Origin: Lachnospiraceae bacterium
Lineage (GTDB): Bacteria; Bacillota; Clostridia; Lachnospirales; Lachnospiraceae
DNA length: 51,928 nucleotides
Direction of reading: 5' to 3'
Assembly (NCBI GenBank): GCA_016287675.1
Contig: JAEFAR010000014.1
Coordinates: forward strand, 1-51,928
The notes under the pieces are model-generated. The model was not told where the DNA came from. It worked only from the letters and a program-made list of their open reading frames with translations, and searched no databases. Within the stretch, counting starts at the first letter, position 1. Every line of letters begins with the position of its first letter. Below, in pieces: positions 33,949 to 42,733 of the stretch. The position numbers and the translations under genes were made by a program.

Positions 33949-36723
33949 TTATTCGGGAAATACATCGTTTGTTGAATAGTAGATATCCTTGGTTGTATTT
34001 CCGCCAAGCGTAATATCATAATAGAAATCAAATCCTGTAGTACGCTCGTTCTTTGTTGTTGTGCCGCTTCCTGTTGCATAATCTGCTGCAAGTGCTGCAG
34101 GCACTGTAACAGTTACGGTCGTTACTCCGTTCATTTCAGATACTGTGAAAGGAACTTCCTCTTCAGCATACTGTCCGTCACCATTGTTGTATCTTTCATA
34201 GTTGCAGCATACAACCTTGTTGATCTTAATCTCTGTCTGATCAGGAATAGCCTCCGATACTGTGAGTCTTGCAGTGTATGTACCGTCATCATTCTTCTTG
34301 AGCTGTGTATAAACCATATCAAGTGCAGCTTTGTTCTTACCGTCAACAACTACAGCGGAAGTGTTGGCTGCATTGAAAAGTGCATCGAAGGAATAAAGCT
34401 TTCCGTCATATACAAGAGGATAGGAAAGAGGATCATTGGTATCTGTACCCCAGTTCAGTGTGAAGCTGTGAGAGATCTCCTGATCGCTTGAAAGTACGTT
34501 CATGAATCCGAGAGGATCAAGAGAGTTACCGGAAATTGAACCAAATCCGATATCAAACTGTCCAACCATCATCTTGTTGTAATAAACATCTGACCAAACA
34601 TTACCTACCCAGAAATTAAGGCTGAGCTTATACTTGCCGCCTGAAACACTGGGGTCATTGAAAGCATCTTCAAAATACTTCTTAACTTCCTTGTGATACT
34701 GATCTTCCTGTGCAGGTCTCTGCCATGCAACCTCGATGTCAAGAACGGTGGGATTCTCAGGGGTTCCGGGAGTGATCTTCTTCTCTGCCTCAAGTTCAGT
34801 AAGGGCAAGTCTGAAATACTCACGGGCAAGCTCAAGTGAGTAGCCGTAACCGTCTGTTTCCTCAACAAGTGCCTTAATGGCATTCTTGTGTGCTTCCGTT
34901 GTTGAGTAAGATACACCGTCTTCAGGATCAGACATGTAGTTTGAAGAAAGGTAATCAACAGAAGGAACCGAACCACGGGCACTTGCAAATGAAAGTCTGT
35001 CAAGGGCGTAGCTTAATCCCTTTCTGAAATGTGCATTTGACATTACAGGCTTAAGATTCCAATAAGCATCCTTTTCTGTCTGTGTAACAGTACCGTTTAC
35101 ACCGAAGAGAGCTTCCCATGTTGCCTGATCCGTAGCGTTCATGTTCAGCTTGAAGCAGCTGTCACCCGTTGTGGATCTTGTACGGGGATCCGTACGGTAC
35201 TGGTCAAGATAATCCATAGGAATACTGCAGGCGTCAAAATGTCCTGCAAGGAACTCATTAATTGTAGCTGATGCATCAGTTTCAGCAGCAGGGAAGATCT
35301 TTACATGTACACCCTGAACCTTATATTTGGAATCAGCAAATACATAGTTGGGATTCTTCTTGAAAACGATCTCCTGATCTGAATTGTAAGCTTCAGGATA
35401 GAATGCTCCCAGGGAAAGTGAATTGTCTACAGGTGTCTCTGTAGCAGTCTTGTTAAATCCAAGATAATTCTGGACAGTAACAAGATCGATGAAATCCTGA
35501 GGGACAGGCATGTACAGGCCATTGCTGTAATACATAGCATAGAATCTGTCATACTCTGTAGTAAACTCGATTTCTAAATAACTCTTGCCATTCTCTTCGT
35601 ATACTCTTACGCCAACCTTCTTCCATGCATCTTCATTGAAGCCGTCCTTAGAAGCGTTGTAGTAATCCTTTGCACCTTTAATGGCACCGCTTGTGCTGTT
35701 TGCAGCTTCGGAACCACGGTAAAGGTTGTTGGCCTGTGTAAGAAGGAGCTTGTAGGGTGTAAGATAGTCTTCAAGTTTTACACCACGATTGTTAAAAGCA
35801 GCTCTTGAAGGAATCTTTGAACCGGTCGTATACTTGAGTCCTTCCTTTTCTGTACGGATCTGGAATCTCCATTTAGTTGCGGCTCCATCGCCATCCGTAT
35901 CGTTGACAGGAACGGGTTTCTCCATAGCAAGCTCGGGGGTCCAGTCATATCCGTCCTTTGTGGACTTCATGAAGGTAGTGAAATAGCTTGCTGCAAGATA
36001 TTCATAAAGATCACCGACCTGTGCTCCCTGATCGTTCAGATAGTTAAGTGTTCCGGGATCGTTGGTTTCCGATGTATGGTAATATCTCTTCCATGCAGGA
36101 TTTGTTTCGTACTCAAGGTCAGCTGTGATATCGCCTTCTTTAAGGGCACCGAAACCATAACCTACAATGTAGTTCTCCGTACCAAGTGTAATACGGGGAT
36201 TGTACATAACGTAAGAACCGTTTTCAAAAAGAGTAACACCGGTAATACCTGTTGTAACGCCATACTTCTCAAGCATGCCGAGGATGTCTGTCTTCTCTGC
36301 TCTTGAGAGCTTTACGAAAGATTCAACACCGTTTGCAAGCTCTATTTTTGAAAGAATATCTGTATAAGCATTCTGATATGCTTTCTGAACAGCTGTAACA
36401 CTCTGAGCGGAAGCAATGGCTGCTTTGCCTTTTTCAACAGCAGCGCTTACAGCCGTTTTCTGTGCAGAGGTAAGCTGAGGCTCAATAGTCTCACTGATCG
36501 CTTCAAGGTCATATGTAATGTATGCCTTGTAGTCATCTTCTTCAACATAGGCGCCATCCCAAACATATGCGGGCGCTTTTTCTGTCTCGCTCTGAACTGC
36601 CTTTGTGGGAGCAGCTGTAGGAGTTGTCTTCACTTCGTTGTTTGCCTTCTTTTCGCAGGCTGCAAGTGATACTACCATTGCTCCTACCAATGCCAGAGAG
36701 AGAATTTTCTTCATGTTCTTCAT
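33949..36723 (-). CDS. oppA: Oligopeptide-binding lipoprotein (OppA-like), very large
   Basis: An extracellular substrate-binding protein, 924 residues versus ~540 for typical OppA. Lipobox SLAAC (about residue 22) and a Thr/Ala/Pro spacer are followed by an extra helical segment (about 80-140, EPQLTSAQKTAVSAAVEKG). The SBP family 5 fold comes next (for example FRKGLSYALDRLSFA), and a C-terminal beta-rich region (about 800-910) looks like an Ig-type add-on. AGGAGG lies 7 bp before the ATG. It is first gene of the opp operon under a perfect consensus promoter with a ~200-base leader. The peptide class it binds is unknown. Confidence 0.92.
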   Translation of the reverse strand: MKNMKKILSLALVGAMVVSLAACEKKANNEVKTTPTAAPTKAVQSETEKAPAYVWDGAYVEEDDYKAYITYDLEAISETIEPQLTSAQKTAVSAAVEKGKAAIASAQSVTAVQKAYQNAYTDILSKIELANGVESFVKLSRAEKTDILGMLEKYGVTTGITGVTLFENGSYVMYNPRITLGTENYIVGYGFGALKEGDITADLEYETNPAWKRYYHTSETNDPGTLNYLNDQGAQVGDLYEYLAASYFTTFMKSTKDGYDWTPELAMEKPVPVNDTDGDGAATKWRFQIRTEKEGLKYTTGSKIPSRAAFNNRGVKLEDYLTPYKLLLTQANNLYRGSEAANSTSGAIKGAKDYYNASKDGFNEDAWKKVGVRVYEENGKSYLEIEFTTEYDRFYAMYYSNGLYMPVPQDFIDLVTVQNYLGFNKTATETPVDNSLSLGAFYPEAYNSDQEIVFKKNPNYVFADSKYKVQGVHVKIFPAAETDASATINEFLAGHFDACSIPMDYLDQYRTDPRTRSTTGDSCFKLNMNATDQATWEALFGVNGTVTQTEKDAYWNLKPVMSNAHFRKGLSYALDRLSFASARGSVPSVDYLSSNYMSDPEDGVSYSTTEAHKNAIKALVEETDGYGYSLELAREYFRLALTELEAEKKITPGTPENPTVLDIEVAWQRPAQEDQYHKEVKKYFEDAFNDPSVSGGKYKLSLNFWVGNVWSDVYYNKMMVGQFDIGFGSISGNSLDPLGFMNVLSSDQEISHSFTLNWGTDTNDPLSYPLVYDGKLYSFDALFNAANTSAVVVDGKNKAALDMVYTQLKKNDDGTYTARLTVSEAIPDQTEIKINKVVCCNYERYNNGDGQYAEEEVPFTVSEMNGVTTVTVTVPAALAADYATGSGTTTKNERTTGFDFYYDITLGGNTTKDIYYSTNDVFPE

Positions 36724-36841
36724 GAAATATCCTCCTTTTTTTCCTCCCGTTCATCCTTATGCCCTTTGCGTGCTCGATTTACTGCTTTTTTGCTACGCCG
36801 ACTCACCACTTTAATTCGCTAAAAACCTCAATAAAGCACAA

Positions 36842-36887
36842 AAGAAGCAATCGCCGAGCTCCTTTGCTCAGTTCGAATTTGCTTCTT
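36842..36887 (-). promoter_or_regulatory. Leader stem-loop upstream of oppA, possible attenuator
   Basis: AAGAAGCAA (36842-36850) pairs with TTGCTTCTT (36879-36887), with GAGC/GCTC stacked inside. In the oppA mRNA the second arm runs into TTTTGTGCTTT, so it could act as a terminator. It lies between the promoter and the start codon. The gap 36724-37057 also contains GTATACAA/TTGTATAC (36964-37001) just upstream of the -35. Confidence 0.45.
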
Positions 36888-36927
36888 CCCTCCACATAAA
36901 TCATGAACTTTGGAATTTTGTGACGAA

Positions 36928-36956
36928 ATTATACTACGACTTTAGACCACTGTCAA
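36928..36956 (-). promoter_or_regulatory. Perfect consensus sigma-A promoter of the opp operon
   Basis: Minus strand TTGACA (36951-36956), 17-bp spacer, TATAAT (36928-36933). The start would be near 36921, giving a leader of about 200 bases. Confidence 0.85.
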
Positions 36957-37013
36957 GATGAATGTATACAAGTATTTTATAAAAATAAATTTTTTGTATA
37001 CTTTTTAAGATGC

Positions 37014-37043
37014 CTGCAGACCTTTGTTTTCAAGGGTCTGCAG
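37014..37043 (-). terminator. Stem-loop ending the suf operon
   Basis: CTGCAGACCTTTG (37014-37026), loop TTTT, CAAGGGTCTGCAG (37031-37043): a 13-bp stem with G-U pairs. The T-tract on the minus strand is poor (GCATCTTAAAAAG), so termination may be incomplete. Confidence 0.6.
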
Positions 37044-37057
37044 ACCTTGTGATATAG

Positions 37058-37483
37058 TTATTTTTTTGTCATTTCCCCGAAGGTGTGCCAGCCCAGAACG
37101 GCGCACTTCACCCTGGCAGGCATGTGGGAAATGTCCCTGAGAGCAGAGGCTTCCTCAAGACTTTCAATCTCCTCTTCGCTTGCTTCCCCGCGGATCATCC
37201 GGATGAAGATCTCCTTGAGCCTAAGCGCTTCATCCACTGTTTTCCCTATGATCAGGTCCAGCATCATATCCGCGGAAGCCTGAGAGATCGCACAGCCGTC
37301 TCCCGTAAAGCATCCGTCCTCGATCATTCCGTCCTCCGACAGTTTAAGATGCAGCGTGATGTCGTCTCCGCAGGAAGGATTGACGCCTCTCAGGGAAATG
37401 ACGGGTCCCGCAGGCATATGCTTGTGGGACGGTCTCATGTTGTGTTCTGTTAAGATCTGATTGTAGAAGGTTCTGTTGTTCAT
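37058..37483 (-). CDS. sufU: Iron-sulfur cluster assembly protein SufU
   Basis: A sulfur-acceptor/zinc protein that takes persulfide sulfur from SufS. About 141 residues, the family length. The three conserved Cys are in PSCGDDITL, GDGCAISQAS and VKCAVLGW, with the SufU-type insertion (EEEIESLEEAS) before the third. ATG at 37483 is preferred, because AAGGA sits 11 bp upstream, over ATG at 37495, which abuts the same site. It is last gene of the suf operon. Confidence 0.9.
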   Translation of the reverse strand: MNNRTFYNQILTEHNMRPSHKHMPAGPVISLRGVNPSCGDDITLHLKLSEDGMIEDGCFTGDGCAISQASADMMLDLIIGKTVDEALRLKEIFIRMIRGEASEEEIESLEEASALRDISHMPARVKCAVLGWHTFGEMTKK

Positions 37484-37503
37484 TTTGCATTTCATCCTTT
37501 ATT

Positions 37504-38727
37504 TTAATAGCCCATCAGCCCGCGGATCCCGGAGACGGCGGTTACGAAGCGGTCGATCTCCTCTTCCGTATTATAAAACATCAGAGAAGCTCTCGTGGTG
37601 GAAGGGATACCGATGAACCGATGAAGAGGTTCTGCACAATGGTGCCCTGCGCGGACAGCGATGTCGTTCTCCGCCAGTATCGCGGACACGTCGTGCGGAT
37701 GAACGTTTTGAACCCTGAAGGTCACGATCCCGTTGTGATCCTCCGCTCTTTCCGAGCCAACAATTGTAATCCCGGGAACTCTTGAAAGTCTCTCCAGAGC
37801 GTATTCAGTGAGTTCCTTCTCCCTTTCTTCAATGTTTTCGATCCCCAGATCCGTTATGTAACGGATCGCCCGTGCCAGTCCCACCGCACCGCCCGCATTC
37901 ACGGTCCCGGCCTCGAACTTGTGGGGCGCCTCGGAATAGACGATCTCTTCGGTGCTGACTCTCTCGATCATTTCTCCGCCTGTAAGAAAGGGCGGCATTC
38001 GGTCCAGCAGCCTCTTTTTGCCATAGAGAACTCCGATCCCCATGGGCGCAAGAAGCTTATGGCCCGAAAACGCCAGAAGATCCGCATCGGTCTCCCGAAC
38101 ATCGGTTTTCCCGTGAGGAACGCTCTGGGCTCCGTCCGCTACGAGGATTGCGTTATGTTTGTGGGCGACCGCTGCCAGAGCCTTCAGATCGTTCTTCTTT
38201 CCGAACACGTTGGACATGGCGGTAACTGCGACGATCTTTGTCCTGTCGGTCATGAGCTTTTCCAGATCCTCTGCCCTGAGTTCTCCGTCGGGACGGCAGT
38301 TTAGGTACCTGATTTTTGCGTGCCGCCTTTCCGCCATGGCTCTCCAGGGAAGCATGTTGCTGTGGTGTTCGGAGACAGAGACGACGACCTCGTCTCCCTC
38401 TCCCACCATCAGCTCTCCCAGGCTGAAAGCCGACAGGTTCAGGCTTTCTGATGCATTTCTCGTGAACACGATCTCCTTTTCGCTCTGCGCATTCAAAAAT
38501 GAGGCAACGGTCTTTCTGGCGCTCTCATAGGCAGCCGTGGCTTTTTCGGACAGATCGTATATGCCCCGGAAAGGATTTGCATTTTCTTTTTCGTAAAACT
38601 CCCTGACCGCATCCAGGACGCAGTCGGGCTTTTGGGATGTCGCACTGTTGTCGAGATAGGCAAGATTCGGGTTATCTCTGAACAGCGCGAAATCTTTTCT
38701 GATTTCTTTTACATCGATCAAACTCAT
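37504..38727 (-). CDS. sufS: Cysteine desulfurase SufS
   Basis: A PLP-dependent enzyme that releases sulfur from cysteine as a persulfide for Fe-S cluster assembly. 407 residues, standard for class II desulfurases. PLP lysine in LLAFSGHKLLAPMGIG and active-site Cys in RAGHHCAEPLH are visible, as is the EHHSNMLPW motif. Its start overlaps the sufD stop (TGATG), so it is translationally coupled. Confidence 0.95.
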   Translation of the reverse strand: MSLIDVKEIRKDFALFRDNPNLAYLDNSATSQKPDCVLDAVREFYEKENANPFRGIYDLSEKATAAYESARKTVASFLNAQSEKEIVFTRNASESLNLSAFSLGELMVGEGDEVVVSVSEHHSNMLPWRAMAERRHAKIRYLNCRPDGELRAEDLEKLMTDRTKIVAVTAMSNVFGKKNDLKALAAVAHKHNAILVADGAQSVPHGKTDVRETDADLLAFSGHKLLAPMGIGVLYGKKRLLDRMPPFLTGGEMIERVSTEEIVYSEAPHKFEAGTVNAGGAVGLARAIRYITDLGIENIEEREKELTEYALERLSRVPGITIVGSERAEDHNGIVTFRVQNVHPHDVSAILAENDIAVRAGHHCAEPLHRFIGIPSTTRASLMFYNTEEEIDRFVTAVSGIRGLMGY

Positions 38728-39797
38728 CAGATCCGCTCCGATCCTATATGTTCAAAAATCTCTTTACGCACCGTTCCCTTCGGGATAAGGTTTATGACGC
38801 TCGCCATCCTGCCGGCGGAGATCAGTCTGTACGCCGTCTTTTCATCGATCCCCCTGGTGTTCAGGTAAAACAGGATCTCGTCGCTCAGCTTTCCTATGGT
38901 CGCTCCGTGTTCGCCTTCGACATTTTCTTCCGTACACAGGATCAGCGGAACCGTCTTGTTGATCACATCTTCATCAAGAAGAAGCACATCTTCGTTTTCA
39001 ACTCCCCTGGCCTCAACGCAGCCCGTAATGAAATCCACCGTCGAGCGGAAGCATTTCTCAGCCCCTTTTGCCAGGATTCCGTTCGCAGTTATCTCACAGA
39101 CGCTCTCCCTGCCTCTGTGGCGTGCTACATAATTCAGATCGAACTTTGTGCCCTCTTTCGCGTCGTACGCAGTGTCTATTGAGCTCTCGCTTTTCTCTCC
39201 GAACAGGTCTATGGCACAGCCGTCGAACACTTCATTGCCGTCGGGCCATATGTTTACGATCTCAAGTTTTCCTCCGTCGTCCACAGAAGCCGCCACATTG
39301 TTGTACAGGCCGCTTCCTTTCACGAGGCTGACCCTGATCAGACGCACGTGAGCATTCTTCCCCACCTTGATCCTCGTGTCGAGACCGCCCTTAAAGGATG
39401 TCTGCTTCTTTTGCCTGCAGATCATGTAGATGTCCGCTGCAGCGTTGTCCTCTGCTTCAAACCGAAATGAATTGAAGCAATCTGTTTTCCCGTCAAACCA
39501 GATATCCACATCGATCTCTTCGTCCTCTCCCGCGGGAACATGCCTGCATACAGGTGCCGCACTCACTTCGAAGCCGTAGATCTCAAACTCTTTTCCCATT
39601 CCGGATTCCATCCTTCTGAAATCCTCTTCCGAAGTGTTCATTTTCGCAGTAACTCCGGATGACGCCGACACACTCACCGTTGCCGGCAGAACGCCCGATT
39701 TCTTTACCGTTATCCTTGCATCGTTTACCCTGCATCTGTGCCATGTCGGCTTCGGCAGGGGATTTACGTACAGGTCTCTTGCATTGTCCATGATCAC
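38727..39797 (-). CDS. sufD: Fe-S assembly scaffold protein SufD
   Basis: 356 residues. The C-terminal beta-helix core characteristic of SufB/SufD is recognisable (EGEHGATIGKLSDEILFYLNTRGI). SufD pairs with SufB and SufC in the SufBC2D scaffold complex. It is encoded directly after sufB with a 6-bp gap. The N-terminal part is divergent, as is normal for SufD. Confidence 0.9.
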   Translation of the reverse strand: MIMDNARDLYVNPLPKPTWHRCRVNDARITVKKSGVLPATVSVSASSGVTAKMNTSEEDFRRMESGMGKEFEIYGFEVSAAPVCRHVPAGEDEEIDVDIWFDGKTDCFNSFRFEAEDNAAADIYMICRQKKQTSFKGGLDTRIKVGKNAHVRLIRVSLVKGSGLYNNVAASVDDGGKLEIVNIWPDGNEVFDGCAIDLFGEKSESSIDTAYDAKEGTKFDLNYVARHRGRESVCEITANGILAKGAEKCFRSTVDFITGCVEARGVENEDVLLLDEDVINKTVPLILCTEENVEGEHGATIGKLSDEILFYLNTRGIDEKTAYRLISAGRMASVINLIPKGTVRKEIFEHIGSERI

Positions 39798-39803
39798 ACC
39801 TCC

Positions 39804-41216
39804 TTAACCGATGGATCCGACCATCTCCAGGCGGATCAGATTGTTCATTTCAATAGCGTACTCCAGCGGCAATTCCTTGGAAACATTGTCCGCAAAGCCG
39901 CTGACTATCATTGCTCTTGCATCCTCTTCAGTCATCCCTCTGGACATGAGATAAAAGATCGCATCATTACTGATCCTTCCGATCTTTGCTTCATGCCCCA
40001 CGTCCGCGCTCTGAGTGCGGATGTCCATTACGGGGATCGTGTCGGAACAGGACTCGGAATCCAGCATAAGTGTAGCGCAATCAACGGTGGACTTTGCGTT
40101 TTCCGCTCCCGGATTAACAAGCACGGAGCTTCTCATTGTCCCTATGCCTCCGCTCTTTGAAATGGACTTGGTGTTTACTGCGGAGGTCGTGTTCTTTCCG
40201 CTGTGTACGATCTTAAGTCTGGTATCCAGATGCTGTCCCGCGCCCGCAAATGTAATGCCCGTGAACTCACACTTGGAATTGTCGCCCTTAAGGATCGTCA
40301 TGGGATAGAGGTAGCCCGTGTGTGAACCAAAGGAACCGGAAACCCATTCCATCTTCCCCCCTTCTTCCACCAGCGCTCTCTTGGAATTCAGGTTGTACAT
40401 GTTCTTGGACCAGTTTTCGATGGTGGAGTACCTGAGCCTTGCATTCTTTCCCACAAAGAGCTCCACCGCTCCCGCATGAAGGTTTGCAATGTTGTACTTC
40501 GGAGCAGAACATCCTTCAATAAAATGCAGGTCCGCGCCCTCATCCACGATGATCAGCGTGTGCTCAAACTGCCCTGCCCCCGGCGCGTTCAGCCTGAAGT
40601 AGGACTGCAGCGGGATCTCCACCTTGACTCCGGGCGGAACGTAGACAAAGGATCCGCCCGACCACACAGCTCCGTGCAACGCCATGAATTTGTGGTCATT
40701 CGCCGGCAAAAGCTTCATAAAATGCTCTCTGATCATGTCTGCGTAGGGCCCGTGAAGCGCACTCTCCAGATCTGTGTAGATCACGCCCTGCGCTGCCACT
40801 TCTTCTCTTATATTGTGGTAAACGATCTCCGAATCGTACTGTGCCCCCACTCCCGCCAGTGACTGGCGTTCAGCCTTGGGGATCCCCAGTCTTTCAAAGG
40901 TATCCTTGATGTCATCAGGCACCTCATCCCAGGAAGCCACCATTTCCGTCTTAGGTTTTATGTAGGTCACGATGTCGTCCATGTTCAGCCCGTCCAGCGA
41001 CGGTCCCCAGTCAGGCATCTTCATTTCTTCGTACACTTTAAGGGACGCCAGTCTCAAGTCCCTCATCCAGAGCGGATCGTTCTTTTCTTTTGAGATCTGT
41101 TCCACGATCCCGGGTGTCAGTCCACTCTCAACCTTGTAGAAATCCTCTTCGCTTTCCTCGTACCGAAAGTCGTATAAGTTTCTGTCGACATCGTCGAGCC
41201 TTGTTTTCTCTTTCAT
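39804..41216 (-). CDS. sufB: Fe-S assembly scaffold protein SufB
   Basis: 470 residues, the family norm. Strong SufB signatures include KNDPLWMRDLRLASLKVYEE, VPPGVKVEIPLQSYFRLN and the C-terminal VGHEAKIGRISNDAIFYLMSR. It holds the nascent cluster with SufD and the ATPase SufC. ATG at 41216 follows AAAGGAAGG; the longer frame to 41288 runs through intergenic hairpins and is unlikely. Confidence 0.95.
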   Translation of the reverse strand: MKEKTRLDDVDRNLYDFRYEESEEDFYKVESGLTPGIVEQISKEKNDPLWMRDLRLASLKVYEEMKMPDWGPSLDGLNMDDIVTYIKPKTEMVASWDEVPDDIKDTFERLGIPKAERQSLAGVGAQYDSEIVYHNIREEVAAQGVIYTDLESALHGPYADMIREHFMKLLPANDHKFMALHGAVWSGGSFVYVPPGVKVEIPLQSYFRLNAPGAGQFEHTLIIVDEGADLHFIEGCSAPKYNIANLHAGAVELFVGKNARLRYSTIENWSKNMYNLNSKRALVEEGGKMEWVSGSFGSHTGYLYPMTILKGDNSKCEFTGITFAGAGQHLDTRLKIVHSGKNTTSAVNTKSISKSGGIGTMRSSVLVNPGAENAKSTVDCATLMLDSESCSDTIPVMDIRTQSADVGHEAKIGRISNDAIFYLMSRGMTEEDARAMIVSGFADNVSKELPLEYAIEMNNLIRLEMVGSIG

Positions 41217-41234
41217 TATCCTTCCTTTCCCTGT

Positions 41235-41295
41235 CCCGCATGCATATGCATGATGTGCAGCATGGCGGGTTAATGCACAGTTAGCCATCGCTAAC
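41235..41295. repeat. Two stem-loops between sufC and sufB
   Basis: CCCGCATGC (41235-41243) pairs with GCATGGCGGG (41260-41269) with one bulge, and GTTAGC-CATC-GCTAAC (41280-41295) forms a second hairpin. They sit in the only sizeable gap (88 bp) of the suf operon and may adjust the SufC:SufB ratio. Confidence 0.45.
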
Positions 41296-41304
41296 CGTAT
41301 TATA

Positions 41305-42045
41305 TTAAGAAGCGTATTTAACGAAGCCTTCGCGATTCACCCTGTCAACAAGCGAAGCATCGCCGCTCTCCACCAGTCGGCCGTCTACAATGATGTGGGT
41401 GCGGTCCACATGAAGCTGCTCGAGGATACGTGTGCTGTGAGTGATGATGATGAGGGAGCGGTCAGGATCCTTCTGGAATTCCCTGACGCCTGCGGACACT
41501 GTCCTTACAGCGTCAACATCAAGCCCCGAGTCCGTTTCGTCAAGGATCGCAAGGGTGGGTTTCAGCATCAGAAGCTGCAGGATCTCCGCTTTTTTCTTTT
41601 CCCCGCCTGAGAAGCCAAGGTTCAGGTCCCTGTCTGCATAGGATCCGTCCATATTCAGGATCTTCATCTGTTTCTCAAGCTCTTTTCTGAATTCCCATAT
41701 CCCGGTTTTGGTCTCATTCCTACAATCAAGGGAGTTTCTGATGAAGTCGGCCAGCGAAATTCCCGGGACTTCAATGGGGTTCTGGAAGGAAAGGAAGATC
41801 CCCTTCTTTGCTCTTTCAGCAGCATCCTCCTCCAGAATGTCCTCTCCGTTAAAAAAGACGGAGCCCTCGGTGACATCATAGTTGGGGTTACCCATTACGG
41901 CATTTCCCAGCGTAGATTTCCCGGCTCCGTTCGGTCCCATGAGCACATGAGTCTCGCCTTTTCCCACTTCGAGATTTATCCCCCGAAGAATGGTCTTATC
42001 TTTTACTTTGACCGTCAGGTCCTGAATTTTTAGTAACTTTGACAT
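41305..42045 (-). CDS. sufC: Fe-S assembly ATPase SufC
   Basis: An ABC-type ATPase of 246 residues, cytosolic, partner of SufB and SufD. Walker A GPNGAGKSTLG, Q-loop FLSFQNPIEVPG, signature FSGGEKKKAEILQLL and Walker B LAILDETDSGLDVDA match SufC precisely. AAAGGAGG lies 6 bp before the ATG. It lies 73 bp downstream of the HxlR-type gene and probably shares its transcript. Confidence 0.95.
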   Translation of the reverse strand: MSKLLKIQDLTVKVKDKTILRGINLEVGKGETHVLMGPNGAGKSTLGNAVMGNPNYDVTEGSVFFNGEDILEEDAAERAKKGIFLSFQNPIEVPGISLADFIRNSLDCRNETKTGIWEFRKELEKQMKILNMDGSYADRDLNLGFSGGEKKKAEILQLLMLKPTLAILDETDSGLDVDAVRTVSAGVREFQKDPDRSLIIITHSTRILEQLHVDRTHIIVDGRLVESGDASLVDRVNREGFVKYAS

Positions 42046-42118
42046 TTTGTCCTCCTTTCGAAGAAAACAGAAATTTTGCTCCGCAGTGCATCAGTGTGGC
42101 CGTAAGGCGGCCCGGTTT

Positions 42119-42499
42119 CTATTGCCGATCCGGATCGTCCGTCACTTCCGACGTACAGTTTTCACATGACACCAGGGGATTCTCGCCGTTCCCCTTTGAC
42201 CAGGAGCATATGCTTTTGATTATGGGCACAACTGTCTTGCCCTTTGCTGTAAGTGAGTAGTCTACACGCGGCGGGATCTCCTTATACTGTACTCTCTCAA
42301 CGATCCCGTCCGCAGTGAGTTTTTTTAGTGTTGCGGTCAGCGCAACGTCCGTGATCCCTTCGACTTTTGCCCGGATTTCCCCGTAGCGCGAACTCCTCCC
42401 CGATGAAAGAACACATATCACCTTAGATTCCCATTTTTTTCCGAAAATCCTTAGTCCATACTCAAGAGGGCATATTTTATCATCGGTTTCCTTGTCCAT
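42119..42499 (-). CDS. HxlR-family regulator heading the suf operon
   Basis: 126 residues with a winged-helix of HxlR type (about 8-105: CPLEYGLRIFGKKWESKVI, then DVALTATLKKLTADGIVERV). Besides the family Cys near the N-terminus (C10) it has C29, C98 and a C-terminal CENC (112 and 115). Together C98, C112 and C115 could bind a metal or Fe-S cluster, or form disulfides. It is first gene before sufCBDSU, with its own promoter overlapped by a TTACT/AGTAA dyad. A role as redox or Fe-S sensor of the suf operon is inferred; most Firmicutes use an Rrf2 protein instead. Confidence 0.82.
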   Translation of the reverse strand: MDKETDDKICPLEYGLRIFGKKWESKVICVLSSGRSSRYGEIRAKVEGITDVALTATLKKLTADGIVERVQYKEIPPRVDYSLTAKGKTVVPIIKSICSWSKGNGENPLVSCENCTSEVTDDPDRQ

Positions 42500-42536
42500 A
42501 AACGTCTCCTTTGTTGTCGAATCACTTCGAGAGGAC

Positions 42537-42569
42537 AGTATACTCCATTACTATAATTTTTGCAAGTAA
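42537..42569 (-). promoter_or_regulatory. Promoter and operator-like dyad of the HxlR-suf operon
   Basis: Minus strand -35 TTGCAA (42560-42565), 17-bp spacer, -10 TATACT (42537-42542). The inverted repeat TTACT-N12-AGTAA (42548-42569) covers spacer and -35, a plausible autoregulatory HxlR site. Confidence 0.6.
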
Positions 42570-42634
42570 CTATTTTATTTTTTAGTGTTGATCGTCTGAC
42601 CGAGTTTTTTCCAATGATCCGACTGCGTGTAAAC

Positions 42635-42669
42635 AAAAAAAGCGCAGGGCTGTTTAACAGCTTCTGCGC
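42635..42669 (-). terminator. Terminator of the PadR-DUF1700-DUF4097 operon
   Basis: GCGCAG/CTGCGC with GGCTGTT/AACAGCtt forms a stem (42642-42669); seven T residues follow on the minus strand (42635-42641). A second GC-rich dyad, CGGAGG/CCTCCG (about 42686-42726), lies between it and the stop codon. Confidence 0.8.
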
Positions 42670-42733
42670 GTATTGGAAAGCAAATCGGAGGCCGAGTCAA
42701 AGGTCCTGCCCCCGGCTCAACCTCCGAGGTACT

